From positions 1 to 19,098 of the forward strand of contig CAIQOY010000385.1 in the NCBI GenBank assembly GCA_903873565.1: a stretch of 19,098 nt of DNA, in the 5' to 3' direction. Under the pieces are notes generated by a model. That model ran no database searches. It saw only the letters and a list, made by a program, of their open reading frames with translations, and was not told the DNA's origin. Below are positions 1 through 6,439 of this stretch, piece after piece. The translations under genes and the position numbers were made by a program. The number at the start of each line of letters is the position of its first letter. The stretch's first letter is position 1. The stretch comes from an uncultured Actinomycetes bacterium. GTDB taxonomy: Bacteria; Actinomycetota; Thermoleophilia; Gaiellales; F1-60-MAGs149.

Positions 1-46
1 CGATGCGGCGGTCGAACGAGTCGGTCAGGGGCGGGCGCGTCGTCAC
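1..46 (-). CDS. moaA: Probable MoaA (GTP 3',8-cyclase) N-terminus, cut by window edge
   Basis: Only the first 15 codons are visible, reading from a GTG at 46 down to 1: VTTRPPLTDSFDRRI. The string LTDSF-x-R(R)-I is the characteristic start of MoaA, where it precedes the DYLRxSVTDRCNxxC radical-SAM motif that would lie outside the window. MoaA converts GTP to the precursor of cyclic pyranopterin monophosphate, the first step of molybdenum cofactor synthesis. The call rests on this short match, on a promoter-like sequence just upstream (56-84), and on the plausible presence of a molybdoenzyme gene further along (10462-12732). The radical-SAM cysteines cannot be seen, so this is a probable rather than firm identification. 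It starts 34 nt after the stop of the upstream 2H phosphoesterase gene. Confidence 0.55.
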   Translation of the reverse strand, partial: MTTRPPLTDSFDRRI

Positions 47-55
47 CGTGGCGGA

Positions 56-84
56 AGTGTACGCGTCCGCGGGGGTCCGGTCAG
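56..84 (-). promoter_or_regulatory. Candidate promoter of the left-edge moaA-like gene
   Basis: On the minus strand there is a -35-like CTGACC (84-79), a spacer of exactly 17 nt, and a -10 hexamer TACACT (61-56). The hexamer ends 9 nt before the GTG at 46, and no purine-rich Shine-Dalgarno sequence lies between them, so the transcript would have little or no leader. The -35 overlaps the stop codon of the preceding gene. This is motif matching by eye. Confidence 0.45.
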
Positions 85-641
85 GATCCGCCGAGCGGGA
101 TGCGGTCGACGTAGCGCAGGTCGCGCGCAGGATGGCCGCTCTGCGGGAAGCCGGCGACCCACAGCTCCTCGATCCGGGCCGTCACGCGGACGTCGCCGAC
201 GAGGTGCGCGAGCGGCTCGCGCACGGCCGCGTAGGCGTCCGGGTCCTCGCCGTAGGCGAGCGTCAGGTGCGGCACGAAGGCGTGGCGGTGGCAGTCCTCG
301 TCGCAGGCGCAGAGCGCGGTCCGCAGGTCGGCGAGGTGGTGCGAGCCCTCCGCGATCCCGAGCCAGGCGACGGGCCGCTCGGGCGACGCGAACTCGCCGA
401 AGCCCGCGCAGACGAGGTCGAAGGGGGCGGCGGACCGGGCCGCGTCGCGGGCGCGCTCGGCGAGCCCGGAGGCGTCCCCGCGTCCCCGCAGCGGCGCGTA
501 GAAGAGCGTGACGTGGCCGGTGCGGGGGTCCTGCACGCGCACCTCGCCGTCGCGCTCCGCGACCGCGGCGGCCGCCTCGAGCAGGTCGCGGGCCGCGTCC
601 ACGCGCACGACGACGCCCCAGTACCAGCGGGTGTGGGCCAC
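81..641 (-). CDS. 2H phosphoesterase, LigT / 2'-5' RNA ligase-like
   Basis: A 186-residue protein starting at GTG 641. It carries the two HxTx signatures of the 2H phosphoesterase superfamily, HVTL at residues 43-46 and HLTL at 125-128, inside the usual contexts (GHVTLFY and FVPHLTLAYG). Family members hydrolyse 2',3'-cyclic or 2'-5' phosphodiester bonds in RNA or small nucleotides; the actual substrate here is unknown. The protein is soluble, with no signal peptide or TM segment. An odd Cys/His-rich stretch just before the second motif has C111, C113, C117, H118 and H120. The start was chosen because the reading frame opens into the end of the upstream gene: GTG lies 2 nt after the TGA of the 644-2242 gene, with no clear ribosome site, which suggests translational coupling. 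Confidence 0.82.
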   Translation of the reverse strand: MAHTRWYWGVVVRVDAARDLLEAAAAVAERDGEVRVQDPRTGHVTLFYAPLRGRGDASGLAERARDAARSAAPFDLVCAGFGEFASPERPVAWLGIAEGSHHLADLRTALCACDEDCHRHAFVPHLTLAYGEDPDAYAAVREPLAHLVGDVRVTARIEELWVAGFPQSGHPARDLRYVDRIPLGGS

Positions 642-643
642 GC

Positions 644-2242
644 TCAGCGCGTCCGGTCGTCGCCGTCGAACGGGTCCCACTCGACGGTCGACTCGCTGCC
701 CGGCGCGCGCCCGTCCATGGTGTCCTCGCCGTCGCCCGGCGCGGGCGCCCGCAGCGGGTCGTCCGCCGCGTCCTCGCCCGCGTCCTCGACGAGGCCGGCG
801 GGCGCCGCCTCGTCGAGCTCCTCGAAGCCGGTGTCGTCGCCGGCCGGGCCCCGCGGGGGCTCGGCCTCGGCCACGGTCGGCTCGTCGCCGATGGTGGGCT
901 CGGAGCCGAGCGTCGCCTCGTCGGCGGGCGGCTCCCAGCCGCCGGCGCGCTCGCCGGTCTCGCCGAGCTCGTCCTCGCGGGTGGCGGGGGCGGCCGGCGC
1001 CTCGGCGCCCTCCATGGTGGCCTCCGCGGCCGCGGCCCCGGCCGCGAACGGGTCCTCGTCGCGCTCCGGCCCGTCGAGGCCCCAGATCTGCTCGCCTTCG
1101 TACTCGAGGCCCGGCAGGTCGTCGGGGTTCCAGCCGTAGGCGCCGTACCAGGAGGGCGCGGCGGGCCAGGGCACCATCTTGGAGGAGACGTGCACCATCG
1201 ACACCTCGGGGGCGTCGCCGCGCTCGAGGGCGAGGCGGTTGGCCGGGCTGACGTAGACCGTCGCCACCGTGCCGTCCGGGCGGCGCAGCTCGATCGCCTC
1301 GGTGCCGAGCCCGTGCTCGTGCGAGAAGAAGCAGAGGCCGGGGAAGCCGGGCGCGATCGGCGCGGGCGGGGCGTGGTCCGAGAGGCGGTACTCGACCCAG
1401 AGGATCTCCCACTCGACGGCGTCGAGCTCGCCGGCGAAGGTGCGCAGCTCGCGCGGCGAGGCGAGGGTGGAGAGGGTCCGGCGCAGGGCGAGGATGCGCG
1501 CGCCCGCGGTCTGCAGGTGCTCCAAGGCCTCCGGGTCCTCGATGTCCCGGGTGGTCTCCTCGGTCAGCCCGGTGTGCCGCGCGGCGAGGGCCTCGAGCCG
1601 GTCGGCGTGGAACTCGCGTGCGGTCCAGATCGAGCCGCCGCGCCGGCGCCGGCGCTGCTCGTGCGAGCGCGCGCGGACGCGCAGGGCGACGAGCGCGATG
1701 CCGCCGACGAGGAGCGCGATGATCACCCACATCCACCAGCGCGTGCCGCCGCCGGCGGCGTCCTGGCCGGCGGCCCCGTCGTCGATGTTCGGCTTCGTGA
1801 CCGCCTGCGTGTAGCTCGTCAGCGTCCCGACGGGGTCGGTGGCCGCGGTCGCGCCCGTGTCCGCGATCGCCTTCTGGATCCGCTCCTGCGGGTAGGACAG
1901 GGACGCCCCGTTGAGGCGGCCCTTGACGATCAGGCCGACGGTCGCGTTCGGGTCGGACGCCTCAAGCGCCTCGAGCACCAGGCGCGCCGACCCCTTCGCG
2001 TTGGCGGCGCCCTTGACCGGGCGCTTGAGGACCACGAGGTAGAAGGAGGTGGCCTCCTTGGCCACCGCCGACAGCGCGGCCGCGTCGGGCTTGGGGGAGA
2101 TCCCCGGCTGGACGAACGCGTTGCGGGCCTGGAGCGCGGTGGCGACCTGCTTGGCGGTCAGCTGCTTCTGCGCGGCGGCCGGCCCGGCCGCGAGCATCAG
2201 GGCCGCGGCGGCGAGCGCGAGGGCGGCGATGACGCGGCGCAT
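644..2242 (-). CDS. Secreted/one-TM protein with acidic ExT-repeat cytoplasmic tail, function unknown
   Basis: A 532-residue protein not assigned to a named family. Residues 1-25 form a signal peptide (MRRV, an Ala/Leu core, AAA-Q). Residues 26-165 form an extracytoplasmic domain that loosely resembles a TPM-type fold (inference, weak). A TM helix follows at about 169-188, then a basic stop-transfer stretch (RVRARSHEQRRRRR). The predicted cytoplasmic part has a mixed alpha/beta region (about 205-390) containing the sequence CFFSHEHG, then a disordered acidic Ala/Glu/Asp/Pro tail (about 395-532). Six Glu-x-Thr-hydrophobic motifs lie in that tail, with Thr at 409, 444, 450, 456, 508 and 519, between two DPF triplets. 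In Actinomycetota such sites would suit Ser/Thr kinases and FHA readers, but that is inference. The gene is co-directional with, and 2 nt ahead of, the 2H phosphoesterase. Confidence 0.75.
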   Translation of the reverse strand: MRRVIAALALAAAALMLAAGPAAAQKQLTAKQVATALQARNAFVQPGISPKPDAAALSAVAKEATSFYLVVLKRPVKGAANAKGSARLVLEALEASDPNATVGLIVKGRLNGASLSYPQERIQKAIADTGATAATDPVGTLTSYTQAVTKPNIDDGAAGQDAAGGGTRWWMWVIIALLVGGIALVALRVRARSHEQRRRRRGGSIWTAREFHADRLEALAARHTGLTEETTRDIEDPEALEHLQTAGARILALRRTLSTLASPRELRTFAGELDAVEWEILWVEYRLSDHAPPAPIAPGFPGLCFFSHEHGLGTEAIELRRPDGTVATVYVSPANRLALERGDAPEVSMVHVSSKMVPWPAAPSWYGAYGWNPDDLPGLEYEGEQIWGLDGPERDEDPFAAGAAAAEATMEGAEAPAAPATREDELGETGERAGGWEPPADEATLGSEPTIGDEPTVAEAEPPRGPAGDDTGFEELDEAAPAGLVEDAGEDAADDPLRAPAPGDGEDTMDGRAPGSESTVEWDPFDGDDRTR

Positions 2243-2248
2243 GGGCGG

Positions 2249-2277
2249 ATCCTAGCCGGTCCGGCGGCGCGTGTCTG
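2249..2277 (-). promoter_or_regulatory. Candidate leaderless promoter for the 644-2242 gene
   Basis: On the minus strand a -10-like TAGGAT (2254-2249) is preceded, after a 17-nt spacer, by CAGACA (2277-2272), which matches the -35 consensus at four of six positions. The hexamer ends 6 nt before the ATG at 2242, so transcription would begin at or next to the start codon. AGGA within the same hexamer could instead serve as a Shine-Dalgarno site with acceptable spacing, so the reading is ambiguous. Confidence 0.4.
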
Positions 2278-2318
2278 CGCGGGCCCCCACGGGGATGTCA
2301 ATCCTTGCAAAAAGATAA

Positions 2319-2339
2319 CTTGATATTGAGGCACTGAGA
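2319..2339 (+). promoter_or_regulatory. Possible degenerate HAIR (HspR operator) overlapping the dnaK promoter
   Basis: The HspR operator HAIR has the consensus CTTGAGT-N7-ACTCAAG. Here CTTGATA (2319-2325), seven bases, then ACTGAGA (2333-2339) match it in the exact register at 5 of 7 and 4 of 7 positions. It covers the -35 and the spacer, where a repressor would block polymerase, and hspR is encoded in the operon it would control. A second imperfect inverted repeat, GCACTG-N8-GAGTGC (2331-2350), recalls a CIRCE (HrcA) element but its spacing is one base short. The assignment is tentative. Confidence 0.35.
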
Positions 2340-2348
2340 TTGTAGAGT
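2320..2348 (+). promoter_or_regulatory. Heat-shock operon promoter upstream of dnaK
   Basis: TTGATA (2320-2325), a 17-nt spacer and TAGAGT (2343-2348) form a good housekeeping-type promoter in an AT-rich island (about 2295-2348) that stands out sharply from the GC-rich surroundings. The expected start point is near 2355, leaving a leader of about 70 nt before dnaK. The leader ends in GGAGG (2413-2417), seven bases short of the ATG. Confidence 0.6.
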
Positions 2349-2423
2349 GCGGGCACGCGCCGCACGCGTTCCCCGCGGCGCCCGCATTCCCACATCCGAC
2401 CCCTCAACCCACGGAGGATCGCC

Positions 2424-4340
2424 ATGGGCCGTGTCATCGGCATCGATCTCGGAACCACCAACTCGTGCATGGCCGTGCTGGACGGCGGCGAGCCGTCCGT
2501 CGTCGAGAACGCGGAGGGCGGGCGCACCACGCCGTCCGTCGTCGCGTTCACGAAGGACGGCCAGCGCCTCGTCGGCAGCCCCGCGAAGCGGCAGGCCGTC
2601 ACCAACCCCGAGAACACCATCTTCTCGATCAAGCGCTTCATGGGCCGCAAGTCCTCGGAGGTCTCCGAGGAGATGACCATCGTCCCGTACGAGGTCGTCT
2701 CGGGCCCGAACGGCGACGCCCGCGTCAAGGCCGACGGCACGGAGTACGCGCCGCCGGAGATCAGCGCGATGATCCTGCAGAAGCTCAAGGCCGACGCCGA
2801 GGCCAAGCTCGGCGAGGCCGTCACGGACGCCGTCATCACGGTGCCCGCCTACTTCAACGACGCCCAGCGCCAGGCCACGAAGGACGCCGGCAAGATCGCC
2901 GGCCTCAACGTGCTGCGCATCATCAACGAGCCGACCGCCGCGGCGCTGGCCTACGGCGTCGAGAAGGAGGGCGAGCAGAAGGTGCTCGTCTTCGACCTCG
3001 GCGGCGGCACGTTCGACGTCTCCGTGCTCGAGCTCGCCGACGGCGTGTTCGAGGTCAAGGCGACCGCCGGCGACAACCACCTCGGCGGCGACAACTTCGA
3101 CAAGGCCATCGTCGACTGGATGGTCGCGGAGTTCAAGAAGGACCAGGGCATCGACCTGTCGCAGGACAAGCTCGCCCTGCAGCGCCTCTACGAGGCCGCC
3201 GAGAAGGCGAAGATCGAGCTGTCCTCGACGCAGACGACGCAGATCAACCTGCCGTTCGTCACCGCCGACGCCTCCGGGCCGAAGCACCTCGACATGCAGC
3301 TCAGCCGCTCCAAGCTGACCGAGCTGGTGCACGACCTCGTCGAGCGCACCGTCGGCCCGACCAAGCAGGCGCTGGCCGACGCCGGCCTGTCCCCGGCGGA
3401 GATCGACGACGTGATCCTCGTCGGCGGCATGACCCGCATGCCCGCCGTCCAGGACAAGGTCAAGGAGATCACCGGCAAGGAGCCGCACCGCGGCGTCAAC
3501 CCGGACGAGGTCGTCGCCATCGGCGCGGCCATCCAGGGCGGCGTCCTGCGCGGCGACGTCAAGGACGTGCTCCTGCTCGACGTCACCCCGCTCAGCCTCG
3601 GCATCGAGACCAAGGGCGGCGTGATGACCAAGCTGATCGAGCGCAACACGACCATCCCGACCCGCAAGTCCGAGGTCTTCTCGACCGCCGAGGACGGCCA
3701 GACCAGCGTGGAGATCCACGTGCTCCAGGGCGAGCGCGAGATGGCCGGCTACAACAAGACGCTCGGCAAGTTCCAGCTCGTCGGCATCCCGCCGGCGCCG
3801 CGCGGCATGCCGCAGATCGAGGTCACCTTCGACATCGACGCCAACGGCATCCTCAACGTGTCCGCGACCGACAAGGGCACGGGCCAGATGCAGCAGGTGC
3901 GCATCGAGGGCGGCTCGGGCCTGTCGGACGACGAGATCCAGCAGATGGTCAAGGACGCCGAGTCGCACGCCGACGAGGACAAGGCGGCCCGCGACCTGGT
4001 CGAGGCCAAGAACACGGCCGAGGCGCTGCTCTACCAGACGGAGAAGACCGTCTCCGAGCACGGCGACAAGGTGCCCGACGACGTCAAGGCGTCGATCGAG
4101 TCCGCCGCCGCCGACCTGCGCACGGCGCTCGAGGGCTCCGACGCGGAGGCGATCCGCCGCAAGGGCGACGCCCTCCAGCAGGCCTCGTACGCCCTCGCCG
4201 AGCACGTCTACAAGGACGCCCAGCAGGCCGCCGGCCCGAGCGCCGGCGCCGGCCCCGACGCGGCCATGGACGACGAGTCCGACGAGGAGATCATCGAGGA
4301 CGCCGAGGTCGTCGATCCCGACGCGACGGCCCGGTCGTGA
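2424..4340 (+). CDS. dnaK: Chaperone DnaK (Hsp70)
   Basis: A 638-residue Hsp70, the ATP-driven chaperone that binds exposed hydrophobic peptide segments in the cytoplasm and cycles with DnaJ and GrpE. The actin-like ATPase domain shows IGIDLGTTNSC (residues 5-15), FDLGGGTFDVS (190-200) and VILVGGMTRMPAVQ (about 330-344). The substrate-binding beta domain and helical lid follow, ending in an acidic tail with EEIIEDAEVVD, the usual bacterial C-terminal signature. Length is typical and no key motif is missing. ATG at 2424 is preceded by a strong GGAGG (2413-2417). It is the first gene of the heat-shock operon, and its stop codon overlaps the grpE start (GTGA). Regulation by the downstream-encoded HspR, with DnaK as co-repressor, is known for this operon type in Streptomyces and is inferred here. 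Confidence 0.98.
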   Translation: MGRVIGIDLGTTNSCMAVLDGGEPSVVENAEGGRTTPSVVAFTKDGQRLVGSPAKRQAVTNPENTIFSIKRFMGRKSSEVSEEMTIVPYEVVSGPNGDARVKADGTEYAPPEISAMILQKLKADAEAKLGEAVTDAVITVPAYFNDAQRQATKDAGKIAGLNVLRIINEPTAAALAYGVEKEGEQKVLVFDLGGGTFDVSVLELADGVFEVKATAGDNHLGGDNFDKAIVDWMVAEFKKDQGIDLSQDKLALQRLYEAAEKAKIELSSTQTTQINLPFVTADASGPKHLDMQLSRSKLTELVHDLVERTVGPTKQALADAGLSPAEIDDVILVGGMTRMPAVQDKVKEITGKEPHRGVNPDEVVAIGAAIQGGVLRGDVKDVLLLDVTPLSLGIETKGGVMTKLIERNTTIPTRKSEVFSTAEDGQTSVEIHVLQGEREMAGYNKTLGKFQLVGIPPAPRGMPQIEVTFDIDANGILNVSATDKGTGQMQQVRIEGGSGLSDDEIQQMVKDAESHADEDKAARDLVEAKNTAEALLYQTEKTVSEHGDKVPDDVKASIESAAADLRTALEGSDAEAIRRKGDALQQASYALAEHVYKDAQQAAGPSAGAGPDAAMDDESDEEIIEDAEVVDPDATARS

Positions 4341-4876
4341 GCACCACGGACCCCACGGAGGAGGCCCTCCCCGCCGAGGACGGCGGGGAGGCCGCCGCCC
4401 CCGGCGACGCGGCGGCCGAGGAGCTCGACCCCCTCGCGCGCGCCGAGCGCGAGCGCGATGAGCACCTCGACACGCTGCGCCGCGTCGCCGCGGAGTTCGA
4501 CAACTACAAGAAGCGCGTCGCCCGCGAGCACGAGGAGCTGCGCGGGCGGGCCGCCGAGCGGCTCCTCCACGACCTGCTGCCCGTCTTCGACGACCTCGAG
4601 CGGGCGCTGGCCGCGTTCGAGACCTCCGACAAGGAGGCGATCGCCGACGGCGTCGCGCTCGTGCACCGGGCGCTGTGGACGCTGCTCGAGCGCGAGGGCG
4701 TGGCCGAGCTCGACCCCGCGGGCGAGGCCTTCGACCCGCACCGCCACGAGGCGCTCCTGTCCCAGCCGTCCGACCAGCCCGAGGGCACCGTGATCGAGGT
4801 CATCCAGAAGGGCTTCCTCCTGGGCGACCGCGTGCTGCGGCCCGCCCGCGTGGTGGTCAGCGGGGGTGGCTCCTGA
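4337..4876 (+). CDS. grpE: Nucleotide exchange factor GrpE
   Basis: A 179-residue GrpE, which drives ADP release from DnaK. An acidic, disordered N-terminus (1-30) is followed by the long dimerising helix (about 32-100) with the hallmark EFDNYKKR (53-60) and LLPVFDDLERAL. The C-terminal beta domain contains FDPHRHEAL, IEVIQKGFLLGDRVLRPARVVV. GTG at 4337 overlaps the dnaK stop by 4 nt (GTGA), indicating translational coupling and fixing the start. The family is unambiguous and the length is normal for Actinomycetota. The 3' end abuts the PH-like membrane gene, whose coding frame probably begins inside the grpE stop. Confidence 0.96.
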   Translation: MSTTDPTEEALPAEDGGEAAAPGDAAAEELDPLARAERERDEHLDTLRRVAAEFDNYKKRVAREHEELRGRAAERLLHDLLPVFDDLERALAAFETSDKEAIADGVALVHRALWTLLEREGVAELDPAGEAFDPHRHEALLSQPSDQPEGTVIEVIQKGFLLGDRVLRPARVVVSGGGS

Positions 4877-5367
4877 GCGAGGGCGCCCGCAGCTTCGAGG
4901 CCGCCCCGCTGGGCGGCGGCGAGAAGGCCGCCACCGCGATCCTCTGGGCCGTGGTGGTGCTCGCGTGGTTCGGCTTCGGCGTGGGCCTGTCGGGCGGCGA
5001 CGCCGTCCAGGCCGGCGCCATGATCACGGCCGCGCTGCTCGTCGCCCTGCTCGCGCTGTGGCTGCGCGGCGGCCAGCCCGTCGCGTACCGGATCGAGCCC
5101 GACGCGCTCGTCGTCGAGCGCCGGCGCGGCCAGACCCGCCTCGAGGGCGCCGTGCGCCCGCACGACGAGGGCGCGACCCTCGGCCTCCGGCTCGGCACGG
5201 GCGGCATCTACGGCCAGCGCGGCCGCGCGCGCATGTCGACGGGCGGCTGGGCGCGCACCATCGCCACGGACCTGCGCCGCTCGGCGCTCGTCCGCGTCGG
5301 GGCCGTCCCCGTCGTCGTCTCGCCGGCCGATCCGGCCGCCTTCGTGCGGGAGGTGCGCGATGCGTGA
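4873..5367 (+). CDS. Two-TM protein with bacterial PH-like domain, inside the heat-shock operon
   Basis: About 164 residues. Two TM helices (about 20-39 and 45-64) are followed by a beta-rich domain of the kind annotated as bacterial PH (YRIEPDALVVERRRGQTRLEG, then a strand-rich region and a closing SPADPAAFVREV). The VVVSPxDPxxF ending is common in actinobacterial membrane PH-domain proteins. The function is unknown. It lies between grpE and dnaJ, overlapping dnaJ by 8 nt, so it is almost certainly co-transcribed and coupled. The start is unsettled. No ATG or TTG lies at a sensible place. CTG at 4873 (CTGA, overlapping the grpE stop, with GGGGGTGG just before it) keeps TM1 whole, whereas GTGs at 4951-4957 would cut TM1 and GTG 4675 would lie deep within grpE. 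Open frame, two clear helices and the junction overlaps support it as a real gene. Confidence 0.72.
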   Translation: MSEGARSFEAAPLGGGEKAATAILWAVVVLAWFGFGVGLSGGDAVQAGAMITAALLVALLALWLRGGQPVAYRIEPDALVVERRRGQTRLEGAVRPHDEGATLGLRLGTGGIYGQRGRARMSTGGWARTIATDLRRSALVRVGAVPVVVSPADPAAFVREVRDA

Positions 5368-6439
5368 CCTCTACGAGGTGCTGGGCGTCGCCCGCGACGC
5401 GTCGGCGGACGAGATCAAGAGGGCCTACCGCGAGCTGGCGCGCAAGCACCACCCCGACGCCAACCCGGACGACCCGAAGGCCGAGGAGCGCTTCAAGGAG
5501 ATCTCCGCGGCCTACGACACCCTCTCCGACCCGGACAAGCGCAAGGCCTACGACCAGTTCGGCGCGTCCGGCGGGATGGGGGCGGGCGGCTTCGACCCGT
5601 CGGCCTTCCGCGACTTCGCGCAGGACCGCGGGTTCGACATCTCCGACCTCTTCGGCGACCTCTTCGGCCGCCGTCGCGGACGCGCCCGCCAGCGCCGCGG
5701 CGTCGACCTCGAGACGCGCGTGACCCTCTCGTTCGACGACTCGCTGCGCGGCGCGCGCGTGACCGTCCCCGTCGACAAGGACGTCGCCTGCCGCGACTGC
5801 GCCGGCACGGGCGCCGCGCCCGGCACGCAGCGCGTCACCTGCCCCGACTGCGGCGGTGCCGGCGAGCGCCAGGTCAACCAGGGCTTCTTCGCGATCTCCG
5901 AGCCCTGCCTGCGCTGCGCCGGCCAGGGCACCGTGGTCGAGACGCCGTGCCCGACCTGCCGCGGCACGGGCCAGCAGCGCCGCACCAAGAAGTACACGGT
6001 GCGGATCCCCGCCGGCATCGCCGACGGCGCCCGCATCCGCGTCCGCGGCAAGGGCCTCGACGGCGAGGGCGGCGGCCCGCCCGGCGACCTCTGGGTTGTC
6101 GTGCAGGTGCTGCCCTCCGAGCGCTTCGCGCGGCGCGGCGCGGACATCGTCGTCGACGTGCCCGTCACCTTCCCCGAGGCGGCGCTCGGCGCCGAGATCG
6201 ACGTGCCGACCCCGCTCGGCGAGCGCGTGCGCGTGAAGGTGCCGCCCGGCTCGTCCGACGGCAAGATGCTGCGCGTGCGCGGCCACGGCGCGCCCGTCGA
6301 GGGCGGCGATCCGGGCTCCCTGCTCGTGCGCCTCAAGGTCGTCGTGCCCGCCGAGCTGTCCACCCAGCAGGCCGAGGCGCTCGAGCGCTACGCGGCCCTC
6401 GACGGCGGGTCCGATCCGCGCGCGGAGCTGTTCGCGTGA
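5360..6439 (+). CDS. dnaJ: Chaperone DnaJ (Hsp40, type I)
   Basis: A 359-residue DnaJ that delivers substrates to DnaK and stimulates its ATPase. The J domain (1-70) has the essential HPD at residues 31-33 and ends in DKRKAYDQFG. A short Gly/Phe linker (about 71-110, including DISDLFGDLFG) is followed by an Arg-rich patch. The zinc-binding domain has four CxxCxGxG repeats beginning at C144, C161, C183 and C197. The two C-terminal substrate-binding beta domains run from about 205 to 340. ATG at 5360 overlaps the end of the PH-like gene by 8 nt, and the stop overlaps the hspR GTG by 4 nt. The length is a little short for the family because of the compact Gly/Phe linker. Confidence 0.97.
   Translation: MRDLYEVLGVARDASADEIKRAYRELARKHHPDANPDDPKAEERFKEISAAYDTLSDPDKRKAYDQFGASGGMGAGGFDPSAFRDFAQDRGFDISDLFGDLFGRRRGRARQRRGVDLETRVTLSFDDSLRGARVTVPVDKDVACRDCAGTGAAPGTQRVTCPDCGGAGERQVNQGFFAISEPCLRCAGQGTVVETPCPTCRGTGQQRRTKKYTVRIPAGIADGARIRVRGKGLDGEGGGPPGDLWVVVQVLPSERFARRGADIVVDVPVTFPEAALGAEIDVPTPLGERVRVKVPPGSSDGKMLRVRGHGAPVEGGDPGSLLVRLKVVVPAELSTQQAEALERYAALDGGSDPRAELFA

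Noticed and set aside
3..1139. A 378-codon plus-strand frame at the left edge
   Set aside because: It is opposite the 2H phosphoesterase and the ExT-tail protein, both with clear features (HxTx motifs, signal peptide and TM helix). The Ser/Pro/Ala-rich translation mirrors the acidic tail.
2296..2301. A perfect minus-strand TTGACA as -35 for the 644-2242 gene
   Set aside because: No TAnnnT hexamer lies 16-19 nt downstream; the sequence there is GC-rich. The TAGGAT near the start codon fits better with CAGACA.
2331..2350. A true CIRCE element (HrcA operator) at the dnaK promoter
   Set aside because: The half-sites are only partly matched and the spacing is one base shorter than CIRCE; kept only as a possibility within the operator finding.
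2298..4205. A 635-codon open frame antisense to dnaK
   Set aside because: Long antisense frames opposite dnaK are a known effect of GC-rich codon bias. The translation is Leu/Gly/Arg/Asp/Val-rich without domains, while the sense strand is an unmistakable DnaK.
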